5,110 bases of DNA from JBDUDR01 sp040002845 (GCA_040002845.1 JBDUDR010000168.1:1-5110), one strand, 5' to 3'; counted from the stretch's first letter, positions 1 through 5,110 are shown. Numbers and translations: made by a program. The notes: generated by a model from the sequence alone, not told the origin.

Positions 1-708
1 ATTGGCTGGCTCGCTGTTCAGATCGCGCTTGGTCATCGAAGCCAGGAGGCCAATCAACGCGGTGCGCTGGCGACCGTCGCGCAGCACTCCTATGGCGAGG
101 CGCTGCTGTGGATCCTTGGTTTCGGTTTCGCTGCATACGCGCTGTGGCGGCTGAGCGAGGCAGCGTTCGGGACCGCGGCGCAGGGTCGTAAGGCTGGGCC
201 GCGGCTGCAATCGCTGGTCCGTGGCATTGTGTACGCGGCTTTCGCGGTGACGACATTCAGCTTCATTGCGGGCGCGTCTCACCGAACCCAAAAACAGCAG
301 CAGGTGACGGCCACGGCGAAACTGATGAAGCACGGCTACGGGCGTTGGCTGGTCGGTCTCGTCGGAGTGATCGTCGTCCTCATTGGGCTCGGCATGGTGA
401 TCGAGGGGCTGCGAAGGAAGTTCGAAAAGCAGCTCCAGATGAGCGAACTGCACGGGCTGACTCGTACCATCGTGGTGCGGCTCGGGATGGTCGGCACGAC
501 CGCACGCGGCATCGTGTTCGCGGTGGCGGGTGGGCTGGTGGTCGAGGCGGCGATTAGGTACGAGCCAGCGAAGTCGACGGGTCTAGACGGAGCGTTACGG
601 ACTCTCGCCAACCGCGCGTACGGACCCTGGATATTGGGCGTCCTGGCCGTGGGTTTGATCATGTTTGGTGTCTATGGGCTCGCCGCTGCTCGTTTCGCGA
701 AGACCTGA
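1..708 (+). CDS. DUF1206-family integral membrane protein (5' end outside the window)
   Basis: Open from the first base in frame 1 to TGA at 706-708, giving 235 visible residues. The frame is coding well before the first internal GTG (229), so the true start lies upstream of the window. The protein shows the DUF1206 pattern of repeated membrane-hairpin units. Unit 1 (residues 1-75) starts inside its first helix, IGWLAVQIALG, followed by GALATVAQHSYGEALLW and AAYALWRLSEAAFG. Unit 2 (about 76-155) includes GIVYAAFAV and HGYGRWLVGLVG. Unit 3 (about 156-235) includes GLDGALRTLANRAYGPW and GLIMFGVYGLAAARF. Each unit carries a small-residue-rich helix, a loop with a [Y/F]G motif and a second helix. 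The C-terminus is natural and only about 25-30 residues appear missing at the N-terminus (judged from memory of the family). DUF1206 proteins have no established biochemical function. It is followed after 24 bases by the phospholipase D-like pseudogene on the same strand, so the two may once have been co-transcribed. Confidence 0.9.
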   Translation: MGWLAVQIALGHRSQEANQRGALATVAQHSYGEALLWILGFGFAAYALWRLSEAAFGTAAQGRKAGPRLQSLVRGIVYAAFAVTTFSFIAGASHRTQKQQQVTATAKLMKHGYGRWLVGLVGVIVVLIGLGMVIEGLRRKFEKQLQMSELHGLTRTIVVRLGMVGTTARGIVFAVAGGLVVEAAIRYEPAKSTGLDGALRTLANRAYGPWILGVLAVGLIMFGVYGLAAARFAKT

Positions 709-732
709 GAGCGGTGGCGGTGAGACCCGACG

Positions 733-1556
733 ATGGCGACGACGATCCAGCGCGCGCATTGGTCTCTCGCGGCCGATGAGCGGCGCAATCCGGCGCCGGA
801 CATTCGAGTGTGGACGGCGGGGAATCGCGTCGAGCCGCTGGCGGACGGCGCAGTCCACTTTGCCAGCCTGTACCAGGCGCTCACCGCGGGTCGGTCCCGG
901 CGATCACGTCTACCTGGTGGACTTCGGAGGCGACACCAGCGAGGAGTTGGCGGGTCCGGGCACCGACATCGGCGGGGTCCGATCCAAGGTCGCGGCGCGG
1001 GGCGTGAGGATCTTTGGGCTGATCTAGCGCTCGCAACCGGACTGGCTCGATCAGAGCGAGGGAGCGAACGCCGAACTCGTTCGGACGGTGGCCGAGGCCG
1101 GCGGGGAGATGCTGTTTTGTGCTCGCACCCGCCGCGCTGGCTCACACCATCAAAAGTTCGTGATCGCGACAGCGGGCTTTCCTGCGGCGTGCTCGACACT
1201 GAACGCGACCGGCGAGAACCGATCGACCCGGCCGGTCTCGGTGACGGCGCACGGGTCTTCACCCGGGGACCTTCGGCTGCGATTGTGGCGAGAGCAATTT
1301 CGAGCGGGCGACCGGTCATCCGATGGAGGAGTTTCTCGATCCGGCGAAGGCATTCGAGCAAATGGCGAACAGCGAAGGGAGGTTGCAGGCGTGGTACGAC
1401 GGTGACTGCGCCGGCTCGCGACCACCGGGCCGGTTGCGGCCCCATATCCCCAAGCGCCTACCCAGACTTCAACGGCCCTGGGCCGTCCCGATCTGCCGCT
1501 GGCTTTACGACCCGGATGGTCGCGCAATCCGTGACCGGATCCCTCATCGCTCCTGA
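733..1556 (+). pseudogene. Decayed phospholipase D-like gene (HKD superfamily), multiply frameshifted with internal deletion
   Basis: Homology to the actinobacterial PLD-like family runs through all three plus frames. Frame 1 from ATG 733 gives the N-terminus (RNPAPDIRVWTAGNRVEPL, VHFASLYQAL). It passes to frame 2 at GGG 888-890, giving GPGDHVYLVDFGGD, LAGPGTDIGGV and RGVRIFGLI. An amber codon at 1025-1027 sits where the family has Trp (W-R-S), so TGG to TAG is likely. Frame 2 continues through DWLDQSEGANAELVRTV to the first catalytic motif, SHHQKFV (H at 1148, K at 1154). Between about 1160 and 1168 the homology jumps to frame 1, D-S-G-L-S-C-G-V-L-D-T-E-R-D, which in intact relatives follows the second HKD motif. 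The centre and the second active site are therefore deleted. Frame 1 passes to frame 2 at GGGG 1265-1268 (F-T-R-D-L-R-L-R-L-W-R-E) and to frame 3 at TTT 1298-1300 (MEEFLDPAKAFEQMA). The C-terminus is intact: R-P-P-G-R-L-R-P-H and YDPDGR, with TGA at 1554-1556. Intact members hydrolyse phospholipids or catalyse phosphatidyl transfer; this copy cannot make an active enzyme. Frame 1 is open throughout 733-1572, but only by chance. Confidence 0.85.
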
Positions 1557-1559
1557 CCC

Positions 1560-1564
1560 GGAGG
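1560..1564 (+). promoter_or_regulatory. Ribosome binding site of the plus-strand PAP2 gene
   Basis: GGAGG lies four bases before the ATG at 1569. It begins three bases after the stop of the phospholipase D-like pseudogene. The strong Shine-Dalgarno match supports the ATG at 1569 as the start. Confidence 0.7.
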
Positions 1565-1568
1565 ACCA

Positions 1569-2324
1569 ATGAACCCTCGCCCACTCCGGTCCACCACAGG
1601 CGGCAAGGCCCGCCGGTGGCCGGAAGTCAGCCGTGACGCCCTCCTGCTCTTACCAGGCGCGTTGCTGGTCTGGCTGCTGATGTGCGGGCTCGGCTACCTC
1701 CTGACGCATCCGCTCACAGACGCTGGCTTCACGCATTGGGAAGGTGGCCTTGACCGCTGGTTCGCTGGGCACCGCACGGCGGGATGGAACACGATGACCA
1801 ATGCCGCGAGCGTGGCCGGTGATACACCGGCGGCAATCGGCATGTCAGTGCTGGCGTTTGTCGTCCTCCGGCTCGTGCTGCACCGCTGGCGGGAGGCGGT
1901 ACTGCTGGCCGTATCGATGGTCGGCGAGGTCGCCATCTTCGCCGCCACCGCGGCCGTCGTCGGCCGGCACCGCCCAACGGTCAAGCATCTAGACGGATCG
2001 CCGCCGACCTCGAGCTTCCCCTCCGGCCACACAGCAGCATCCACAACATTGTATGGAGTACTCGCCGTCATCGTGATCATCTACGCTGGACGCGCCATCT
2101 GGGGGACGCTTGCTGTTACCGCCGGCGCTCTGATCGTGCTGTCGATCGGGGTCTCCCGGCTATATCGAGGAATGCACTATCCAAGCGACGTCGTCGGCGG
2201 CATCCTGCTCGGGTTGCTGTGGATCACGGCGACGACCCTGGTCGTGCTGCACGGCAACAGTCGGTCCAAGCGCGCAGCACCGCAACGCATCGCTGACTCC
2301 GCCACCCACGAGGACCTGCCGTAG
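1569..2324 (+). CDS. PAP2-superfamily membrane phosphatase (lipid phosphate phosphatase type)
   Basis: A complete gene of 251 residues with a good GGAGG four bases upstream. Hydrophobic segments lie at about residues 24-46, 89-106, 109-131, 157-173, 178-195 and 208-228, the six-helix PAP2 layout. Phosphatase motif C1 ends in R-H-R-P (133-136), C2 is F-P-S-G-H-T (150-155) and C3 is S-R-x5-H-x3-D (S196, R197, H203, D207). H154 and H203 would be the general acid and the phosphate-accepting nucleophile by family analogy. The usual C1 lysine (K-x6-R-P) is Ala at position 128, whereas the other PAP2 protein in this window has it. The stretch L-D-G-S-P-P-T-S-S-F before PSGH resembles an actinobacterial subgroup which, from memory, often lacks this lysine. 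Likely substrates are phosphatidic acid, a polyprenyl diphosphate or another lipid phosphate on the outer membrane face; sequence cannot choose. It follows the PLD-like pseudogene by 12 bases, consistent with a former operon, and converges on the second PAP2 gene. Confidence 0.92.
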   Translation: MNPRPLRSTTGGKARRWPEVSRDALLLLPGALLVWLLMCGLGYLLTHPLTDAGFTHWEGGLDRWFAGHRTAGWNTMTNAASVAGDTPAAIGMSVLAFVVLRLVLHRWREAVLLAVSMVGEVAIFAATAAVVGRHRPTVKHLDGSPPTSSFPSGHTAASTTLYGVLAVIVIIYAGRAIWGTLAVTAGALIVLSIGVSRLYRGMHYPSDVVGGILLGLLWITATTLVVLHGNSRSKRAAPQRIADSATHEDLP

Positions 2325-2468
2325 GCGAGGGCGACGCGTTGGGACGACCCCAGCCGCAACCTCTCAACCGGACACATCCCCAGTCGCCGGAGGCCGTAAG
2401 ACCGCGCCCCACCGTAAGCACCGTGGCGCCGTCGTCGGAGCGGCGGGCCTCGGTAGCCCCGACGGTGA
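2325..2468. other. Intergenic gap between convergent PAP2 genes
   Basis: This 144-base gap separates the stops of the two convergent PAP2 genes. The only structure seen is a weak one: CCGTCG at 2429-2434 is complementary to CGACGG at 2460-2465, enclosing GGGC 2445-2448 and GCCC 2456-2459 around a seven-base loop. It could act in transcription termination for one or both genes, but no U-tract follows on either side, so I do not call it a terminator. Confidence 0.35.
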
Positions 2469-3221
2469 TTAGGGATCCGGTTTCAGCCGCTCGGCATGCT
2501 CGGGCTCAAGCCCATCAGTGGGACTGACTGATGGCATATGTCGGTCTCGGCGCCACGCGGAGAATGCCGCGGTCATCGCCAGCAGCCACGCGGTCCCGAT
2601 CACCACACCACCCACGACGTCTGAAACATAATGCACACCCAGGGCGATCCGTGAGAAACCGATAACGCTTACTATAACAAAAGCGAGAATGACAAAAATA
2701 TGACGCCAGCGGCGCGAAGCAACGGGTAGGAAGATCAGCAGAAGAATTCCATACCCAACAACCGCTGACTGGGTATGGCCGCTTGGGAAGGACTTTCCGG
2801 TAGCCGTGGCAATCGGGTTCGGCAGGACGGGGCGAGTTCGGCCAACCGCGGCTTTGATGGCCTCGTTCAGCAGAGAACCGCCGATGGCTGTGACGGCAAG
2901 AAATGCCGTCAGCCGGTATAGGCGTCGGTAGAGCAACCACAATCCCACCACGGTCAGGACCACGATCCAGGCAAGTGACGACCCCGAATTCGTGACGACC
3001 CTCATCGCGGTCACGAAGCCAGGATGACGCTCGTCGTAACTGTGCAGACTGCTGGCCGTGTCAAGGTCGACATGACGAAGCCAGACCGAATTCTCCCGCA
3101 CCAAGAGCACCAGTATCCCGAATGGGACCGCCACAAGGAGCACGGCTATAAAGGCCAGGATTCCATGTATTCCGAACCGAGCTTGCGCCTTCGACTCAGG
3201 CGTGGGTGCCGGCGAGGTCAC
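2469..3221 (-). CDS. PAP2-superfamily phosphatase, second and distinct copy
   Basis: A complete gene of 250 residues, GTG start at 3221 and TAA at 2471-2469. No other start is possible upstream, because an in-frame TGA lies nine codons before the GTG with no start codon between. No clear Shine-Dalgarno precedes the GTG. Hydrophobic segments lie at about residues 19-42, 83-98, 104-118, 151-167, 173-190 and 202-220. All three PAP2 motifs are complete: C1 K123-x6-R130-P131 (KAAVGRTRP), C2 F-P-S-G-H-T with H149, and C3 S190-R191-x5-H197-x3-D201. Residues 43-82 form the extracytoplasmic loop between helices 1 and 2. The charged tail after residue 222 is hydrophilic and cytoplasmic by prediction. 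Lipid-phosphate or polyprenyl-diphosphate phosphatase activity is expected from the family; the substrate is unknown. Third codon positions look less GC-rich than in the plus-strand PAP2 gene, with an AT-rich stretch at about 2662-2700, which hints at a different history. It is only distantly similar to the neighbouring PAP2 protein outside the motifs. Confidence 0.92.
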   Translation of the reverse strand: MTSPAPTPESKAQARFGIHGILAFIAVLLVAVPFGILVLLVRENSVWLRHVDLDTASSLHSYDERHPGFVTAMRVVTNSGSSLAWIVVLTVVGLWLLYRRLYRLTAFLAVTAIGGSLLNEAIKAAVGRTRPVLPNPIATATGKSFPSGHTQSAVVGYGILLLIFLPVASRRWRHIFVILAFVIVSVIGFSRIALGVHYVSDVVGGVVIGTAWLLAMTAAFSAWRRDRHMPSVSPTDGLEPEHAERLKPDP

Positions 3222-3505
3222 GCCGGCACGACGATGTGAGGGCCGTCAGGCGGTGCCGGTAGGGTCAAGGGAGTCGCGGTACCCGTCGGACTCCCAGCGA
3301 GATCAAGTCGAAAATGGTTATTAACGACAATGAGGTTCCAACGACCTATCACGGTGACGCCTGTACCCCCGTTCGCGCGTCCGGCGATCTCGCATTCGCC
3401 ATTGTCTATTGGTAGTAGCAATCGCAGGGTATCGCGACCCCTCCTGCGCGTCAGCTCCGACTGGGAGCGAGGCGGTAGGGAAACCGGACGAGACCGGGAG
3501 CGCAT
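3218..3505 (-). CDS. Doubtful small ORF overlapping the minus-strand PAP2 start
   Basis: A minus-strand frame open upstream to 3661. It could start at ATG 3505 (95 residues) or at a poor TTG at 3661, which would run into the lipid-kinase gene. Its TGA (3220-3218) overlaps the GTG start of the PAP2 gene in a G-T-G-A arrangement, as in translationally coupled pairs, and the PAP2 gene lacks its own clear Shine-Dalgarno. The distal half (VTVIGRWNLIVVNNHFRLDL and P-D-G-P-H-I-V-V-P-A) alternates hydrophobic and polar residues like beta strands. Against it: third-position GC is only moderate, the first half is low-complexity Arg/Ser-rich, and I recognise no family. It may be a chance frame or the decayed end of a gene. 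Confidence 0.25.
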   Translation of the reverse strand: MRSRSRPVSLPPRSQSELTRRRGRDTLRLLLPIDNGECEIAGRANGGTGVTVIGRWNLIVVNNHFRLDLAGSPTGTATPLTLPAPPDGPHIVVPA

Positions 3506-3649
3506 GTCCTGCGGCCGAGTCCCAAGGCCCGTTGGGGTAGCGTCCGCCTGGAAGGGCTGCCTCCGCCGTGCGGGCGACGGATTTTGGCAGAGGAACTCAC
3601 AAGGTGTCCGGGCTTCTAGCAAGCCGAACGCGAGGCGAAGAGAGTTCAG
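3222..3649. other. Intergenic region between the divergent PAP2 and lipid-kinase genes
   Basis: About 430 bases lie between the divergent starts of the minus-strand PAP2 gene and the plus-strand lipid kinase, so promoters for both should be here. An AT-rich patch at about 3309-3333 contains the 9-base palindrome GTTATTAAC (3317-3325), the only such patch in this gap. I cannot assign a convincing -35/-10 pair on either strand. Apart from the doubtful minus-strand ORF I see no gene; the plus-strand frames here look non-coding. Confidence 0.45.
3611..3625 (+). promoter_or_regulatory. Small hairpin in the leader of the lipid-kinase gene
   Basis: GGCTT (3611-3615), loop CTAGC and AAGCC (3621-3625) form a perfect five-pair stem. 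It ends 24 bases before the kinase ATG and just upstream of its purine-rich Shine-Dalgarno (GAAGAGA at about 3638-3644). It could influence translation of the leader, but a stem this short is common by chance. Confidence 0.2.
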
Positions 3650-4588
3650 ATGAGCGCGCAAACAGTGTCACTGGGTTCGCGCGTGCCCACCGACGTGGCA
3701 CGGAAGGCCACAGTCGCGGTGGTCGCGCACTCCGGAAAGACCCTCGAAGGCGGCCTGCCTGAACTTCGGGAGCAATTGGGTCTGGCCGGATTCACCGATC
3801 CCCTGTGGTTCGAGGTACCGAAGTCGAAGATGGCGCCTAAGCGAGTCCGTACCGCACTCGAGTCCGGGGCCGATCTTGTCTTCGTCTGGGGCGGTGACGG
3901 GATGGTCCAGCGGTGCATCGACACAATGGTCGGATCGAACGCCGTGCTCGCCATCATCCCGGCAGGTACTGCGAACCTGTTCGCCAACAACCTCGAGATC
4001 CCCGAGAGTATTACCGAAGCGATCGCGATTGCACTAACCGGATCTCGCCGGCGACTCGACCTCGGGCAAATTAACGGTGAACACTTCGCCGTTATGGCGG
4101 GCGCCGGTCTGGACGCGCTTATGATCCGTGACGCGGACGGCACGTTGAAGGATCGCCTCGGACGAGCCGCCTACATCCTGACCGGCGCCAGGAACGTTTC
4201 CCTCACGCCAGTCCGCACCCGGGTCCGCCTCGACGGCGACAAATGGTTCAACGGAAGGGCCAGCTGCGTGCTGGTCGGCAACGTCGGCAAGATAATGGGA
4301 AACATCGCGGCCTTCCCCGATGCCCGACCGGACGACGGAGTCCTAGAGATTGGCATCGTGACCGCCAAGGGCTGGTGGCAATGGTCGAGAACACTCGCGC
4401 GCACAGCAGCCGGCAGCGCGACCTCCTCCCCATTCGTGGAAACTGCACGTGGGAGAAAGTTCGACGTCCGCTTCTCCACACCAGTCCCCTACGAACTTGA
4501 CGGAGGAGATCGTAAAAAGACCCGACGCCTAAAAATCGAGGTTCGCGCAGAGGCCATTACAGTGTGCGTCCCCGCCTCGATCGCCTGA
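3650..4588 (+). CDS. Diacylglycerol-kinase-family lipid kinase
   Basis: A complete gene of 312 residues from ATG 3650 to TGA 4586-4588, preceded by a purine-rich GAAGAGA. The DAGK catalytic domain begins near residue 20. The first nucleotide-binding strand is V-A-V-V-A-H-S-G-K (22-30), where many relatives have N-P-x-S-G. The ATP-binding loop is W-G-G-D-G at 80-84, followed by P-A-G-T-A-N-L-F-A-N-N-L at 104-115. The C-terminal beta-sandwich part carries A-G-A-G-L-D-A (150-156), F-P-D-A-R-P-D-D-G (222-230) and Y-E-L-D-G-G-D (281-287), the last matching the family's D-G-E/D-G-G metal and active-site region. Length is usual for bacterial YegS/DgkB-like kinases. It has no signal peptide and no transmembrane helix, so a cytosolic or membrane-peripheral enzyme is expected. 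It would transfer phosphate from ATP to a lipid hydroxyl, most simply diacylglycerol to phosphatidic acid; ceramide or another lipid acceptor is possible. Its position beside two PAP2 phosphatases and PLD remnants suggests a phosphatidate/diacylglycerol exchange role. Confidence 0.93.
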   Translation: MSAQTVSLGSRVPTDVARKATVAVVAHSGKTLEGGLPELREQLGLAGFTDPLWFEVPKSKMAPKRVRTALESGADLVFVWGGDGMVQRCIDTMVGSNAVLAIIPAGTANLFANNLEIPESITEAIAIALTGSRRRLDLGQINGEHFAVMAGAGLDALMIRDADGTLKDRLGRAAYILTGARNVSLTPVRTRVRLDGDKWFNGRASCVLVGNVGKIMGNIAAFPDARPDDGVLEIGIVTAKGWWQWSRTLARTAAGSATSSPFVETARGRKFDVRFSTPVPYELDGGDRKKTRRLKIEVRAEAITVCVPASIA

Positions 4589-4738
4589 CTTCTCCAACAA
4601 TCCGCCCCGGACAGTTGCTCCTTTCAGTCAAGTCGATTAGTCGCTCGGATCGAGCAAACCAACAGGTCGACGATCGCCGTTCACAGCGGCGAGTTCCACA
4701 AGGCTCGGGTCCTGGAACGGGCCGACAATTTGGTCTGC
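4589..4738. other. Gap downstream of the lipid kinase, no recognisable gene
   Basis: No gene is recognised in this stretch. The frame of the kinase stays open after its TGA as far as TAG 4760-4762, with a protein-like portion (G-E-F-H-K-A-R-V-L-E-R-A-D-N-L-V) but no start codon or ribosome binding site. It could be the scrap of a lost gene. No terminator-like hairpin with a T-run is seen after the kinase stop. Confidence 0.4.
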
Positions 4739-4872
4739 TCAAAAGCTGCGGGCTCCTCGTAGCCGGATCAGGCGGCCATCGGGGTCGTACATGGTGCGGT
4801 ACAGCGGAGTTGCCCACGAGCTCACCCGGTTCGGTACACCGAGTTGATGTGGGTCACGCTGCCAGGTCGTCG
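4739..4872 (-). pseudogene. C-terminal fragment of a second phospholipase D-like gene
   Basis: Read on the minus strand, the frame ending in TGA at 4741-4739 encodes P-H-Q-L-G-V-P-N-R-V, then SSWATPLYRTMYDPDGR and a final L-I-R-L-R-G-A-R-S-F. This is the C-terminal signature of the PLD-like family also seen in the plus-strand pseudogene, which ends R-P-P-G-R-L-R-P-H ... W-A-V-P-I-C-R-W-L-Y-D-P-D-G-R. The DPDGR codons are at 4786-4772. Just upstream, R-R-P-G-S-V appears in another minus frame (about 4872-4857), matching the expected R-P-P-G-R-L, so a frameshift lies at about 4850-4860. Homology stops beyond about 4872; neither HKD motif nor any N-terminal part is present to 5110. It is therefore only the last 40-45 codons of a gene whose body is gone. 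It is in opposite orientation to, and only similar at protein level to, the first remnant, so it is not a recent copy of it. Confidence 0.72.
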
Positions 4873-4899
4873 TTGCTGACGCCGTAGCCTCGTTCGTCG

Positions 4900-5070
4900 G
4901 TGACGCGCGCGACGGACGCCCCATTGGGCACACACCTCACTTCGGCCACGGACCGAGCGCACGGCACGGTTGCCGCCGTCGTGAGTACCGGCGTCATGTT
5001 CGGCGCTGCTCTCATCGCGTGGCGCCTGCACCGTCAGACACGTGCCCTCCGAGAAGGCCGTCATGGCTGA
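4900..5070 (+). CDS. Doubtful small membrane ORF near the right edge
   Basis: A frame-1 ORF of 56 residues from GTG 4900 (other starts: TTG 4924, GTG 4981) to TGA 5068-5070. It holds one plausible membrane helix (TVAAVVSTGVMFGAALIAW) followed by a basic tail, L-H-R-Q-T-R-A-L-R-E-G-R-H-G. Its stop overlaps the ATG of the next ORF by eight bases, an operon-like arrangement. No clear Shine-Dalgarno precedes any of its starts and no family is recognised, so it may be a chance frame or a gene remnant. Confidence 0.25.
   Translation: MTRATDAPLGTHLTSATDRAHGTVAAVVSTGVMFGAALIAWRLHRQTRALREGRHG
5051..5057 (+). promoter_or_regulatory. Ribosome binding site candidate for the right-edge ORF
   Basis: GAGAAGG lies five bases before the ATG at 5063, good spacing for a Shine-Dalgarno. 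It is the main reason to take that ATG seriously. Confidence 0.4.
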
Positions 5071-5110
5071 CCCGTCGATCGCGGGCTGGGTCCGGGCCCA
5101 TCTGGCCAAC
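5063..5110 (+). CDS. Start of a possible gene running off the right edge
   Basis: ATG 5063 follows GAGAAGG at a five-base spacing and opens a frame to the window end, giving M-A-D-P-S-I-A-G-W-V-R-A-H-L-A-N. Sixteen residues are too few to assign a family. The start overlaps the stop of the preceding doubtful membrane ORF. An in-frame GTG lies further upstream (V-P-S-E-K-A-V before the Met), but the ATG has the better ribosome binding site. Confidence 0.35.
   Translation, partial: MADPSIAGWVRAHLAN

Noticed and set aside
672..1445. Long minus-strand ORF of 257 codons opposite the pseudogene
   Set aside because: Arg/Ser/Pro-rich antisense shadow typical of GC-rich DNA, overlapping the DUF1206 end and the PLD-like homology.
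733..1572. A 279-codon plus-strand ORF as an intact protein
   Set aside because: Only parts of it match the PLD-like family; the rest is the wrong frame of the same pseudogene, as homologous segments in the other two frames show.
2429..2465. Inverted repeat between the convergent PAP2 stops as a rho-independent terminator
   Set aside because: The stem is short and interrupted, and no T-run follows on either strand.
3427..3432. GGGTAT resembling a mycobacterial SigF-type -10 element upstream of the kinase
   Set aside because: No GTTT-like -35 at 15-17 bases upstream, and it would leave a leader of over 200 bases; a six-base match alone is not enough.
3646..4143. Minus-strand ORF inside the lipid-kinase gene
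   Set aside because: It lies opposite a gene with clear family motifs and has a low-complexity Ser/Arg/Pro-rich translation.
4564..4887. Plus-strand ORF of 107 codons after the kinase
   Set aside because: It starts inside the kinase end, has no ribosome binding site, a low-complexity translation and runs antisense across the PLD tail.

Overview
The window is GC-rich DNA, with strong G/C preference at third codon positions in most genes. Its protein families are typical of a high-GC Gram-positive: a DUF1206 membrane protein, an actinobacterial-type phospholipase D-like protein ending in Y-D-P-D-G-R, and a diacylglycerol-kinase-family protein with the P-A-G-T-A-N-L-F-A-N-N-L signature. An actinobacterium, perhaps of the Mycobacteriales, is the best guess. 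The genus cannot be fixed from the sequence alone.

Layout, left to right. (1) 1-708, plus: the 3' part of a DUF1206 membrane protein, cut by the window edge. (2) 733-1556, plus: a decayed phospholipase D-like gene, broken by three one-base frameshifts, an amber codon and a large internal deletion. (3) 1569-2324, plus: an intact PAP2-superfamily membrane phosphatase. (4) 2325-2468: a short gap between convergent stops. (5) 2469-3221, minus: a second, different and intact PAP2 phosphatase. (6) 3222-3649: the gap between divergent starts, holding an AT-rich patch and one doubtful minus-strand ORF whose stop overlaps the PAP2 start. (7) 3650-4588, plus: a diacylglycerol/sphingolipid-kinase-family lipid kinase. 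(8) 4589-5110: mostly remnant DNA, with the C-terminal tail of a second phospholipase D-like gene on the minus strand at about 4739-4872. At the right edge there are two doubtful overlapping plus-strand ORFs.

The common theme is membrane phospholipid turnover. PLD-type enzymes release phosphatidic acid, PAP2 phosphatases can dephosphorylate it to diacylglycerol, and DAG kinases rephosphorylate diacylglycerol. The PLD step is represented only by wreckage (two separate remnants), while both PAP2 genes and the kinase look intact. The actual substrates are not known from sequence. I see no RNA gene, CRISPR array, insertion sequence or clear rho-independent terminator.
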